From positions 145,766 through 209,765 of the forward strand of contig CBINHC010000007.1 of NCBI GenBank assembly GCA_966250385.1: a stretch of 64,000 nt of DNA. Direction: 5' to 3'. The notes below the pieces were generated by a model, which was given only the letters and a program-made list of their open reading frames with translations, ran no database searches and was not told the DNA's origin. The stretch comes from DASWTL01 sp966250385 (GTDB lineage Bacteria; Bacteroidota; Bacteroidia; Sphingobacteriales; Sphingobacteriaceae). The first letter of the stretch is position 1. The number at the start of each line of letters is the position of its first letter. Shown piece after piece: positions 55,663 to 63,946 of the stretch. The position numbers and the translations under genes are program-made.

Positions 55663-56793
55663 ATGGGAAACTTGATTAATCAAATGCCGGAAGCATTTGT
55701 TAGAATCAGCATGAACGAGCACTTCTCTGATTTCGCGCGAAACCTGCACCCGTATATATGGAACACGCTGATCCTGGTATTTTCTGTCCTGGGCGGGATG
55801 CTGATCAAATTGATATACAACATCTTCCTCCGGATCAATTGGATAAAACAGACGGATTACCGGTTTATCAAAACTAAAATCCTCCGGCTTAGCCGGCCGC
55901 TGAACTGGTTTTTACCGCTGATCCTGCTGAATTTCGGCTTAAAGATCATGACGCTGTCGCCGGAGGTTTTCCGGTTCTGGAACAAGACATTTGAGATCCT
56001 GCTGATCATCGCCTTTGCAACAATACTAATTAATATCTTCCGGATTCTGGAAGAATACCTGCTGTATAAACACGATATCACCCGTTCGGACAACCTCCGC
56101 GCCCGTAAGGTCCGAACCCAGCTGATCTTCGTACGCAAGGTCATCATCTCCATCATCGTGGTCGTGACCGTTTCCATTATCCTGCTGAGCTTCCCCAACC
56201 TACGGAAGATCGGCGCCGGATTGCTGACGGGCGTCGGCATCAGCAGTGTGATCATCGGATTTGCTGCCCAGCAGTCACTCTCGAATTTCCTGGCCGGCCT
56301 TCAGATCGCCTTTACCCAGCCGATCCGGATCGACGATGCCGTGATCGTCGAAGGGGAATGGGGCAAGATCGAGGAAATCACCCTCACCTATGTGGTCGTC
56401 CAGATCTGGGACCAGCGCCGGCTGATTTTGCCGATCAAGTATTTTATTGAAAAACCGTTCCAGAACTGGACAAGGACCTCTTCAGAGATACTCGGTACCG
56501 TATTCGTCTATGCTGATTATTCGATTCCGATCGACAGGATCAGGGAAGAACTGACCCGGATACTGGAAAGCAACCCGCTCTGGGACGGGCGCGTGAATGT
56601 GCTCCATACGACCGATCTCAAAGACCGGACGCTGGAGCTTCGGGCCCTGATGAGTGCACGAAATTCGGGGGACGCCTGGGAACTGAGATGCTATGTCCGC
56701 GAGCATCTGGTAAAATTTATCAACCTTCATCTGAGCGAACACCTGCCCAGGATCCGTGCCGAACTGGTCAGCGACCGCGATCAGTCAGCCTAA
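55663..56793 (+). CDS. MscS-type mechanosensitive channel
   Basis: 376 residues. Membrane helices near 30-52, 85-105, 108-130, 155-180; then the pore segment IGAGLLTGVGISSVIIGFAA and the MscS beta domain IDDAVIVEGEWGKIEEI, then WTRTSSEILGTVFVYADYSI. It differs from the protein at 45223 in the N-terminal membrane part and in the pore motif, so it is a paralog of a different subgroup. Releases ions and solutes under membrane tension. Starts 52 bases from the divergent trehalose gene. Its last four bases overlap the convergent 100-residue gene. Confidence 0.92.
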   Translation: MGNLINQMPEAFVRISMNEHFSDFARNLHPYIWNTLILVFSVLGGMLIKLIYNIFLRINWIKQTDYRFIKTKILRLSRPLNWFLPLILLNFGLKIMTLSPEVFRFWNKTFEILLIIAFATILINIFRILEEYLLYKHDITRSDNLRARKVRTQLIFVRKVIISIIVVVTVSIILLSFPNLRKIGAGLLTGVGISSVIIGFAAQQSLSNFLAGLQIAFTQPIRIDDAVIVEGEWGKIEEITLTYVVVQIWDQRRLILPIKYFIEKPFQNWTRTSSEILGTVFVYADYSIPIDRIREELTRILESNPLWDGRVNVLHTTDLKDRTLELRALMSARNSGDAWELRCYVREHLVKFINLHLSEHLPRIRAELVSDRDQSA

Positions 56794-57092
56794 TACTCCT
56801 TTTCCCTGGGATCCTCCGCGAGGATCTCCATTCCGGGATTCTGCAGGTACTGCGCATACCACCGGATGGCTTCAATGATCAGCCCGGGATCTTCTCCATT
56901 GTAGTTAACCGTCTCAAAAGCAAGCATTTCTCCGTTATCATCCGCAAAAAACTGGATTTCACCGGGGTCCGGATTGAACTCCTCCTGCGGCAGGCAAAAA
57001 ACGTTGATGCGCAATGTACCGTCACGATGATAAATAATGTCCCTGCACGGGATTTCCGGATCTTTCAGTAATAAAAACACGTCTAAGGCCAT
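56790..57092 (-). CDS. small acidic protein of unknown function
   Basis: 100 residues from ATG 57092 (MALDVFLLLKDPEIP); a longer in-frame start is 45 bases upstream. Beta-rich core (DIIYHRDGTLRINVFCL, EIQFFADDNGEMLAFETV) and a C-terminal helix LIIEAIRWYAQYLQNPG. No motif or family recognised. It could equally be a soluble domain of a larger system. Its stop overlaps the mscS end by four bases. Confidence 0.55.
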   Translation of the reverse strand: MALDVFLLLKDPEIPCRDIIYHRDGTLRINVFCLPQEEFNPDPGEIQFFADDNGEMLAFETVNYNGEDPGLIIEAIRWYAQYLQNPGMEILAEDPREKEY

Positions 57093-57205
57093 GATGTTGT
57101 TAACAATGACCGGTGGAAAAAGTTGAACCATTTCCACGAAATGGCATGGTTTTCGAAATTGAAAACTTATAAAACAGGGTGGTGTTATTATTAAAAAGTC
57201 TATTT

Positions 57206-57796
57206 ATGGAAAAGCGGCATTTATCATTGTTCTTACTCCTTATTTTAATTGTTTTTGCCTGTAACCGTGCTACTGATCCTCAGAATAGTGAAACTTCGAC
57301 CAACTCGATGACGGAGAATGACGGCCGTTCCACCCCTACCGAGCTCAATAGTGAAACCGCTGTAGATGATGACGCCCTGACCTTCATGAAAAAAGCGGCT
57401 AGTGCCGGCACCATGGAAGTTGAGCTTGGCAATCTCGCCCGCGAAAAGGCGGCCTCCGCCCGCGTTAAGAGTTTCGGCGAAATGATGGTCCGGGACCACA
57501 CGACGGCCAACAAGGCCCTGCTCCAGCTGGGGACACAAAAGGCTGTTCAGATCAACGTTGCCATGAGACCCGAACACCTGCAGATGGTAAATGATATGAA
57601 GAAACTGAGCGGTTCAGCGTTTGACCGGAAATATATCGACATGATGGTAGAAGACCACACCAGGGATATCCGGGAGTTCGAGGGCGCAGCATCCAACCGC
57701 GACCCGGACGTCAACCAGTTCGCCACCAAAACCGTCCCGGTACTTCGCAAGCATCTCGATTCGGCAAAAGCCATCCAGGCTTCCCTCAAAAAATAA
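57206..57796 (+). CDS. DUF4142 lipoprotein
   Basis: 196 residues from ATG 57206, chosen because it opens a lipoprotein signal (MEKRHLSLFLLLILIVFAC, lipobox cysteine at 19). The DUF4142 helical domain (about 60-195) has FMKKAASAGTMEVELGNLA, SFGEMMVRDHTTANKAL and MMVEDHTRDIREFE; its paired DH/HT motifs suggest a ferritin-like or metal-linked bundle, though the family has no known activity. It is often found near stress genes in Bacteroidota. A hairpin follows the stop. Confidence 0.9.
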   Translation: MEKRHLSLFLLLILIVFACNRATDPQNSETSTNSMTENDGRSTPTELNSETAVDDDALTFMKKAASAGTMEVELGNLAREKAASARVKSFGEMMVRDHTTANKALLQLGTQKAVQINVAMRPEHLQMVNDMKKLSGSAFDRKYIDMMVEDHTRDIREFEGAASNRDPDVNQFATKTVPVLRKHLDSAKAIQASLKK

Positions 57797-57812
57797 CGTT
57801 ATCGCCTGAACC

Positions 57813-57835
57813 CCGGACATACGTGGTATGTCCGG
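57813..57835. repeat. perfect hairpin after the DUF4142 gene
   Basis: Ten-bp stem CCGGACATAC/GTATGTCCGG with a 3-base loop (57823-57825), 16 bases past the DUF4142 stop. No T-run follows, so it may be an mRNA stabiliser or a weak terminator. Confidence 0.55.
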
Positions 57836-57908
57836 CGAACGACAATATTCCTTAACCGGAATTATACAACCAGAGTACTAATAAATTCCAAATCAAATCA
57901 AATCGCAT

Positions 57909-58130
57909 ATGGGAAAAGAGAGAAACGGAAGGTTCATACCTCCAAAGGGAAAACCATCAGGATCCGGAAAAGATACAGCAGGGCTGAAAAATGCGTTTGC
58001 GGTAAATGATCCGGAAACAGACCACGAGATCGCAAACAGATATGCGGAAAACATCGAGGACCTGGCACCCAACATGGTCCGTCACAAAAACCGGAATGTG
58101 AACAAGGGTGAAGAAAATGATGAGGATTAA
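57909..58130 (+). CDS. small basic-to-acidic protein, unknown function
   Basis: 73 residues, no signal peptide. MGKERNGRFIPPKGKPSG at the N-terminus is lysine- and proline-rich; the middle AVNDPETDHEIANRYAENIED is helical; the tail RHKNRNVNKGEENDED is charged and probably disordered. It starts 112 bases after DUF4142 and ends 17 bases before the baeRF gene on the same strand, so it probably shares a transcript with baeRF. No family recognised; it may be a partner of baeRF, but there is no direct evidence. Confidence 0.65.
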   Translation: MGKERNGRFIPPKGKPSGSGKDTAGLKNAFAVNDPETDHEIANRYAENIEDLAPNMVRHKNRNVNKGEENDED

Positions 58131-58147
58131 CAAAATCGTATTTGCAT

Positions 58148-59314
58148 ATGGAAATTCTATCAAAATCTGTCTTTACTGAACTTGCCAATCACCATTCGGA
58201 CTGTGCGGTATCCGTTTATATTCCGACACACAAGGCAGGAGTACAGGTAAATGAACAGCAGGACCTGATCCTTTTCAAGAATGCCCTGCAGCAGGTCCGT
58301 AAGGATCTCCAGGCGCGGGGAATGACCAATGACCAGATCGACCCCATCCTGAAACCGGGGCTTGAATTGCTGGAGTCCGACACGTTCTGGTACGGTCTCT
58401 CGCACGGATTGGCCGTATTTATGGCCAAAGGAGTATTCAGGACCGTGATCCTGCCGCATACCGTAAAAGAAGAGCGGCTCATCAACAACTCCTTTTACGT
58501 GAGTCCGCTGGTACCGGTCATCGCCAATGACAACCACTTCTACCTGCTGGTCTTCAGCAAACAGTATACGCAGTTCTACCGCGGAAATGCTTTCGGCATG
58601 GAAAAACTGGAAGTCGAGGGTCTTCCCTTCGGCATCGATGATGTGATCCACTATGAAGAAAAAGGCGGCAAACAGCTGTTCCGCATGGGCGGGACATCGC
58701 CCGGGGCGGGCGCGAGTTTCCACGGCACTTCGCCGGGAACGGCCGATGAAAAGGTCTATGTCGCCCGCTACCTGAAAGAAGTCGACCAGACGCTCTGGAA
58801 GGAGGTTTTGTCCACGGAGAAAGCACCACTGGTACTGGCTGCAGTCGACTATATGACTACCATCTACCGGCAGATCAGTTCCTACAAGAACATCTGTGAA
58901 AAGTCTCTCACCGGTAATTTCGAGCTGGAAGATGAGAATACATTGTTCCGGCGGGCTGTTGAGATCGTAACCCCGTATTTCCAGGAACAGGACCGGAAGG
59001 CACTGCACACCTTCTATGACCAGTCAGCGACCGGCCTGACCTCGTCATCCCCGGATGAGATCATCCCCGCCAGCCATTACGGACGTATCTCCGACCTGTT
59101 TGTCATGAAGGATGCCCATATCTGGGGCAAGTTCGATGAGAACGACAACTTGCTGGAGATCCATGACGAACGCAATGAGAAGGATGACTGCCTGATCAAT
59201 AAGGCCGTTGTCAAGACCATTGCAAACGGCGGGGCCGTGCATGTCCTGGAACCTGAAAAAATGCCGAACGGAAGCAAGATCACCGCATTCATGCGGTATG
59301 AGATTGCCAGCTAG
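58148..59314 (+). CDS. baeRF (bacterial eRF1-like) family protein
   Basis: 388 residues from ATG 58148 (MEILSKSVFTELANHHSD). Segments such as AVSVYIPTHKAGVQVNEQQD, LLESDTFWYGLSHGLAVFMA, YLLVFSKQYTQFYRGNAFGM and a C-terminal HVLEPEKMPNGSKITAF match the layout of bacterial archaeo-eukaryotic release-factor-like (baeRF) proteins, relatives of eRF1/Pelota. Such proteins have been proposed to act on ribosomes under stress; this is family knowledge, not shown here. Start chosen by the ATG; a TTG six bases upstream is in frame. A terminator follows. Confidence 0.75.
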   Translation: MEILSKSVFTELANHHSDCAVSVYIPTHKAGVQVNEQQDLILFKNALQQVRKDLQARGMTNDQIDPILKPGLELLESDTFWYGLSHGLAVFMAKGVFRTVILPHTVKEERLINNSFYVSPLVPVIANDNHFYLLVFSKQYTQFYRGNAFGMEKLEVEGLPFGIDDVIHYEEKGGKQLFRMGGTSPGAGASFHGTSPGTADEKVYVARYLKEVDQTLWKEVLSTEKAPLVLAAVDYMTTIYRQISSYKNICEKSLTGNFELEDENTLFRRAVEIVTPYFQEQDRKALHTFYDQSATGLTSSSPDEIIPASHYGRISDLFVMKDAHIWGKFDENDNLLEIHDERNEKDDCLINKAVVKTIANGGAVHVLEPEKMPNGSKITAFMRYEIAS

Positions 59315-59344
59315 GCCGTAAGAATCTTTTTTGTTGGTTTATTG

Positions 59345-59377
59345 AAGCGTCATTTATAGATCCTATAAATGGCGCTT
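59345..59377 (+). terminator. intrinsic terminator of the baeRF gene
   Basis: Stem AAGCGTCATTTATA/TATAAATGGCGCTT (one G-T pair) with a 5-base loop, followed by TTTTA. It reads out on the plus strand and abuts the stop of the convergent nuclease gene. Confidence 0.85.
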
Positions 59378-59379
59378 TT

Positions 59380-60741
59380 TTATGCCAGCTCAACCCGTTT
59401 CCCAGGATTCCGCCATGCATAGTTGTGGACCAGGTTCCGGATATAATCGTTGCCGGGATACCGGGTAAGATGCACCTTGTATTCATTGAGATCGCGCGGG
59501 AGACCGACGGGGATCCGGCCCATCCCGTAGAACTGCCCCTCCTCCATCAGGATGCAGCCCGCCATGCCCGGGCTGTCCGGGGCGGACTCCTCCACAATGG
59601 CATAAGTGGGCATCGCCGCCTTAAAGGACGCGATCGCCGCCTGTACCCGGTCGTTGTAGTGTGCGGCCGGCTCATCCCCCCTGCATGCCCCGCGGCATCC
59701 CGGTTCGGAACACGTGCCGGTCTTCTGAAGGTGACAGAGCCTCGGGCACAGTTCGAACCGGACGCTGAGTTTCCTTAACAGGTTATAGCCGTCAAGCAGG
59801 TAATTGAAGGAATAGATCGGATAGCTGAACTTTCTTTTCTTATCGACGGCCAGCCGCATGTAGCCGCGCTGGTCTTCAAACGAGTACAGGCCGTACGCCT
59901 GTTCGAAGCGCTTTTGTGCCCGGTTGTAATACGGCCATAGTCTTTTGATTTCCACGGCCTCCAGCACAAAGGCCATCAGCTCGGAGGCGGTGGACTGGTA
60001 CCGGATATCAAAGATATTCCGGAGGAACAGCTGCTTCTGTTTCCCGGGGTTGTTGTTAGCAAAATGACTGTTGACCCGGCGTTTCAGGTTTTTGGCCTTG
60101 CCGACGTAGACGACCTTCTGGTGTTTGTTCAGAAAATAATAAACTCCGGGCCCTGATGGAAGCTGGTCGATTTTCTCTTTGGGAAGGTTTGCCGGCAGAT
60201 GCTGTTCTTTGGAACGCACGTTCAGGGCATGCTCAATGTGTCCACCTTCGTCTTTCTGAAGCAGCAGGCTGAAGAGCCGTGCTGTCGCATCCGCGTCTCC
60301 GCCCGCCCGGTGCCTGTTCAGGATCGGGATCTCCAGGCTGCGGCAAAGCTTGCCCAGGCTGTATGAAGGCAGACCGGGAAGGATACTCCTGCCCAGCCTG
60401 ACCGTGCACAATTTCCGGGTCTTCAGCTCATAGCCGTGCAGCGAAAGATGGTACTTCAGAAAGGAATAGTCGAAGTTTACGTTATGGGCAACGAAAACTT
60501 TCCCGTCCAGGAGTTCAAAAATAGTTCCGGCCACCTCGTGGAATTCCGGAGCCGCGGCAACCATTTCATCGGTGATCCCGGTCAGACCCTTGATAAAGAT
60601 CGGAATGGTAGCCCCGGGGTTCACCAGTGTCTCATAACGGGAAACGATTTCTTTCCCGTCATGGATCACAATGGCGACCTCCGTGATCCCGCTTGCGCTG
60701 GCATGCCCTCCCGTGGTTTCAATATCTACAATGGCGTACAT
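59380..60741 (-). CDS. DnaQ-like exonuclease fused to UvrC-type GIY-YIG nuclease
   Basis: 453 residues from ATG 60741 (MYAIVDIETTGGHAS). N-terminal DEDDh exonuclease (about 1-170): DIETTG, the aspartate in VAHNVNFDYSFLK and HRAGGDADATARLF. C-terminal GIY-YIG domain (about 195-280) as in the UvrC N-terminus: GPGVYYFLNKHQKVVYVGKAKNLKRRV, then a cysteine-rich segment CPRLCHLQKTGTCSEPGCRG. It resembles the DnaQ-UvrC fusions of several bacteria. Likely a repair nuclease; the real reaction is unknown. An adjacent UvrABC system is not seen. Confidence 0.88.
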   Translation of the reverse strand: MYAIVDIETTGGHASASGITEVAIVIHDGKEIVSRYETLVNPGATIPIFIKGLTGITDEMVAAAPEFHEVAGTIFELLDGKVFVAHNVNFDYSFLKYHLSLHGYELKTRKLCTVRLGRSILPGLPSYSLGKLCRSLEIPILNRHRAGGDADATARLFSLLLQKDEGGHIEHALNVRSKEQHLPANLPKEKIDQLPSGPGVYYFLNKHQKVVYVGKAKNLKRRVNSHFANNNPGKQKQLFLRNIFDIRYQSTASELMAFVLEAVEIKRLWPYYNRAQKRFEQAYGLYSFEDQRGYMRLAVDKKRKFSYPIYSFNYLLDGYNLLRKLSVRFELCPRLCHLQKTGTCSEPGCRGACRGDEPAAHYNDRVQAAIASFKAAMPTYAIVEESAPDSPGMAGCILMEEGQFYGMGRIPVGLPRDLNEYKVHLTRYPGNDYIRNLVHNYAWRNPGKRVELA

Positions 60742-60831
60742 AAACGATACCGACAAAGGTAAGAAACCGAAACTAACTTATTTAGCAAGCCGCAAACAAT
60801 CCGGGACCTAACGGGCTAAATTCCAGATTTT

Positions 60832-61143
60832 TTACAATATCAGGATCAATACCAGGATGATGATAATGATGGCACCTACGGAAAGGTAGACGCCGCCCTT
60901 CATGACCTTCGCTTCCTTTTTGAGTTCCTGCAATTCTTTCTTCAGTTCCTTGCGGTCCTCCCGGTTCAGGCTCCTGAGGTCCATGGCCCGGATCTCTTCG
61001 ACCCGGCGGGTGATCCGGTCCAGCCGCGCCTGCTGTTCGGCGGTGATCTCTTTTGAATTTACAGGTTTGGCTTCATTAGCCAGTACGCCCTCTGCGGTAA
61101 ACATGAACAGGGCCAACAGAATAAACACGGAAATCTTTTTCAT
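60832..61143 (-). CDS. small membrane-anchored coiled-coil protein
   Basis: 103 residues. N-terminal signal peptide or helix (MKKISVFILLALFMFTAEGVLA), a charged helical middle of about 50 residues (EEIRAMDLRSLNREDRKELK), and a C-terminal transmembrane helix (VGAIIIIILVLILIL). Found in this form in many Bacteroidota genomes; no known function. The heptad-like middle suggests a coiled coil. It is a single gene. Confidence 0.75.
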   Translation of the reverse strand: MKKISVFILLALFMFTAEGVLANEAKPVNSKEITAEQQARLDRITRRVEEIRAMDLRSLNREDRKELKKELQELKKEAKVMKGGVYLSVGAIIIIILVLILIL

Positions 61144-61220
61144 AAAATCAGGTTTTCCAATCTTAACAAAAAGAGTACCGAACAGTTTGCGGAGGCCGGC
61201 CCGTCCGCGATAGCGGCGGG

Positions 61221-61442
61221 TCAGGGTGTGCGGCGGTTCTTCAGGGGAGCCAGCAGGTACTCCAGTCCGTTCAGCTTGATCTCATATAGGGTATGAAGCA
61301 GCATCCCGAGCTTTCCTTCAGGAAACCCTTTGGAATGGTACCACACCAGGTAGGGTTCGGGAAGATCGCACAGGATCCGTCCTTTGTATTTGCCGTACGG
61401 CATCCTCATCGTGACCAGCTGGGATAGAAATTCGTTCTGCAT
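61221..61442 (-). CDS. DUF3820 family protein
   Basis: 73 residues from ATG 61442 (MQNEFLSQLVTMRMPYGKYK); a longer in-frame start is 42 bases upstream. The short core MPYGKYKGRILCDLPEPYLVWY is the DUF3820 signature, followed by a helix LHTLYEIKLNGLEYLLAP. The family is small and of unknown role, sometimes named after a quorum-sensing-regulated virulence factor. It faces the EamA gene, which is divergent from it. Confidence 0.85.
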   Translation of the reverse strand: MQNEFLSQLVTMRMPYGKYKGRILCDLPEPYLVWYHSKGFPEGKLGMLLHTLYEIKLNGLEYLLAPLKNRRTP

Positions 61443-61494
61443 GCGGGCGTAAAGATAATTCGTTTTTCTGCAGCCGGATGACAATCCGGAACAG

Positions 61495-61502
61495 TATTTT
61501 TG
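61495..61502 (+). promoter_or_regulatory. putative -7 box (TATTTTTG) of the EamA gene
   Basis: Exact TAnnTTTG match ending 6 bases before the ATG at 61509; would give a near-leaderless transcript. Confidence 0.4.
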
Positions 61503-61508
61503 CCCACC

Positions 61509-62441
61509 ATGAAACCGCGTTCAGAAACTCCTGCTCTCCTGATTATTCTCGCCTTTGCGGCCGTTTACCTGATCTGGGGCTCCACATACCTGGGAATTGC
61601 CGTCGCGATCCGGTCCATACCACCCATGATCATGGGCGGAACCCGGTTCCTGGTCGCCGGGCTGATCCTGTTCCTGTGGTGTTATTTCGTCCGGAAAGAC
61701 CGGCCCCGGCTGACGGACTGGAAACAGGACGGCCTCATCGGGGCACTGATGATCTTCGGCGGTAACGGTGCGGTCGTATGGGTGGAGCAATATCTGCCGA
61801 GCGGTCTGGTTGCCGTCGCTGTAGCCAGTATTCCCATCTGGCTGGCGGTCCTGGACCGATCGTCCTGGAACGTGACGTTCTCGCGCCTGATGCCCGTAAC
61901 GGGTCTGATCATCGGCTTTCTCGGCGTGATCTTCCTGTTCTCCACCGGACAAAAGATCACGCTGAATGATTCGCCTCAGGCGGTCTGGAGTATTCCCGTA
62001 CTGCTCCTGGGAAATCTGTGCTGGGCAACCGGAACGCTGTACTCAAAAAAGATCGTCTCCGAAACCTCGGTATTTCAGCGTGTCAGCATCCAGATGCTCG
62101 TCGGCGGCCTGATCTACGCCGGAGCCGGTTTCTTCACCGGTGAATGGGATACGGTTTCGCCCGGACAGATCCAGCTTTCATCCGTACTTGCGCTCCTGTA
62201 CCTCATCCTATTCGGATCCCTGGTCGCGTACCTCGCCTATATCTGGCTGCTCACCGTCCGTCCGGCGGCTCAGGTCGGGACCTATGCGTATGTCAATCCG
62301 GCCGTAGCGGTCTTCCTGGGGTTCATTTTCAACAATGAGTCCTTCAGCTTCGGAATGGCGGGTGCGCTCGTGCTGATCCTGTCAGGAGTCGTGCTGATCA
62401 ATCTCTCCTACCGTGGCAATAAAAAAATTCCTGAAGGTTAA
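61509..62441 (+). CDS. EamA/DMT-family transporter
   Basis: 310 residues, ten predicted membrane helices in two EamA repeats (about 10-140 and 160-300). N-terminal LILAFAAVYLIWGSTYLGIA and second-repeat entry SIPVLLLGNLCWATGTLYSK are typical of the YedA/RhaT-like drug and metabolite exporters. Substrate unknown. The ATG at 61509 is favoured over a TTG nine bases upstream because the family starts there. The envC-like gene follows 46 bases later. Confidence 0.9.
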   Translation: MKPRSETPALLIILAFAAVYLIWGSTYLGIAVAIRSIPPMIMGGTRFLVAGLILFLWCYFVRKDRPRLTDWKQDGLIGALMIFGGNGAVVWVEQYLPSGLVAVAVASIPIWLAVLDRSSWNVTFSRLMPVTGLIIGFLGVIFLFSTGQKITLNDSPQAVWSIPVLLLGNLCWATGTLYSKKIVSETSVFQRVSIQMLVGGLIYAGAGFFTGEWDTVSPGQIQLSSVLALLYLILFGSLVAYLAYIWLLTVRPAAQVGTYAYVNPAVAVFLGFIFNNESFSFGMAGALVLILSGVVLINLSYRGNKKIPEG

Positions 62442-62471
62442 ACGGTCAGGCTAATTACGAAGAAGCTTTTA

Positions 62472-62479
62472 TATTTTTG
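62472..62479 (+). promoter_or_regulatory. putative -7 box (TATTTTTG) of the envC-like gene
   Basis: Exact TAnnTTTG match ending 8 bases before the ATG at 62488. Confidence 0.4.
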
Positions 62480-62487
62480 TCGCGCCC

Positions 62488-63774
62488 ATGAGTTTTAGAT
62501 TTCTACTTCTTCTTGCCTTCATCCTTTTGGCCCATGCCGGTTTCGCCCAGAGCAGTTCGGTCCTGAAAAAGCGTAAGGACGTTCTCAACAAGGAGATCGA
62601 ATCGCTGAAAAGAACCCGCAGCAAGATCGACAAGAGCAAGAAGCTGTCGATATCCCAGATTAACCTGCTGGACGCCCAGATCCGGCTCCGGGAAGAGAAA
62701 ATCAATACCATCAATTCCGAGATCAGGGATCTGGACAACCGGATCTATGACAATACCCGTGAAGTACATTCGCTGCAGTCGCAGCTGGATATCCTTAAAC
62801 AGCAGTATGCGCGGATGATCCTGTTCGCCCAGCGGAATCAGAGCGCCTACCATAAACTCATGTTCGTCTTCGCCTCCCGGGATTTCAACCAGGCGTACAA
62901 GCGCCTGAAATACCTGCAGGAGTTCAGTCAGGCCAGGAGACGGAATGCCGGAGAGATCCGGAAAACCCAGCTGAACCTGCGGTCCGAAATCCGGATCCTG
63001 GACAGGAACAAGCAGGCCAAGAGCAGCCTGTTGTCTGAAGAACAGAAAGAAAAGGAGACGCTCGGGACCGAGAAAAACACGCAGAAAAACATTCTGACCA
63101 AACTGACCACCGAAGAAAAACAGGTTCAGCAGCAGCTGTCAAAGAAACAGCGCGAAGCGACCACGTTAAACAAGGCCATTCAGACCGCTATCCGGAAGGA
63201 GATCGAAGCCGAACGAAAACGGGCCGCAGCGAAAGAAGCCGCCCGGATCAAAGCGGAAAAAGCCCGGCTTGCGGCTGCAGCAGCCAAGGCCGGAACCAAA
63301 CCGGCGGCCCCCGCAGCAAAGCCGAGGGCGACCGGATCTGCCCTGCTGTCTTCCAGTCCGGAGAACCTGAAGATCTCTGCCGGTTTCCTGGCCAATCGCG
63401 GCCGGCTCCCCAGCCCTGTCGATCACGCCGTGATCACGCAGGGTTTCGGGCCCAGGAAGTATGGAAACGTCACGGTGTACAATGACGGGATCACGCTGAA
63501 GACGCAAACCGGCGCCGTCGTGAAATCTGTGTTCAGCGGCGAAGTGATACGGGTCGTGAGCCTGTTCAACGACTATACCGTCATGATCCGCCACGGGGAG
63601 TATTTCTCGGTTTATTCAGGATTAAAAACCACCACCGTTACGCAGGGTCAGAAAGTGGATGTTAAACATTCCCTGGGAACCGTCGCCAATAATGACGAGG
63701 GTACCGCTGAACTGCAGTTTCAGATCTGGAAAGGCAGCTCACCGGTCAATCCCTCAAGCTGGATCGCCCGTTAA
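62488..63774 (+). CDS. EnvC-like murein hydrolase activator, degenerate LytM domain
   Basis: 428 residues with a signal peptide (MSFRFLLLLAFILLAHAGFA). Two long coiled coils (about 20-120 and 155-260) precede a basic alanine-rich segment and a C-terminal LytM/M23 domain (about 300-428) starting HAVITQGFGPRKYG and ending PVNPSSWIAR. The M23 zinc ligands are not preserved: the HxH motif is QFQIW here and the first ligand region is VYNDGITLK. As in E. coli EnvC, it therefore probably activates amidases at division rather than cutting peptidoglycan itself. Periplasmic. Confidence 0.9.
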   Translation: MSFRFLLLLAFILLAHAGFAQSSSVLKKRKDVLNKEIESLKRTRSKIDKSKKLSISQINLLDAQIRLREEKINTINSEIRDLDNRIYDNTREVHSLQSQLDILKQQYARMILFAQRNQSAYHKLMFVFASRDFNQAYKRLKYLQEFSQARRRNAGEIRKTQLNLRSEIRILDRNKQAKSSLLSEEQKEKETLGTEKNTQKNILTKLTTEEKQVQQQLSKKQREATTLNKAIQTAIRKEIEAERKRAAAKEAARIKAEKARLAAAAAKAGTKPAAPAAKPRATGSALLSSSPENLKISAGFLANRGRLPSPVDHAVITQGFGPRKYGNVTVYNDGITLKTQTGAVVKSVFSGEVIRVVSLFNDYTVMIRHGEYFSVYSGLKTTTVTQGQKVDVKHSLGTVANNDEGTAELQFQIWKGSSPVNPSSWIAR

Positions 63775-63946
63775 ATACCACTGCCCCGCGACCTGCATGC
63801 ATCCAACCGCTGCCCTCCGTGCATCGCCGTAAACATGACCGCCTGAGGGTCGGCCTGTACCCCGGTGCACCTGCTCCACTCCGGCGCGATCCGGCCTGAC
63901 GGCGTTGCGCCAATACTTCGTCCCCGCCCGCGTAACATCCCATAAA
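63775..63946. other. region between envC-like gene and the intron end
   Basis: 172 bases, GC-rich, no gene, terminator or RNA recognised. It is the 3' flank (downstream exon on the minus strand) of the group II intron; the exon begins TTTATGGGATGTTACGC. Confidence 0.5.

Noticed and set aside
37573..59314. Ku gene, tRNA genes, CRISPR arrays or insertion-sequence ends within the stress-type region
   Set aside because: None found by reading; the only mobile-element sign is the intron end at the right edge.
63746..63943. 65-residue minus-strand open frame starting right after the intron end
   Set aside because: Arginine- and glycine-rich with no family character; it starts in the exon flank and runs into the envC-like 3' end.
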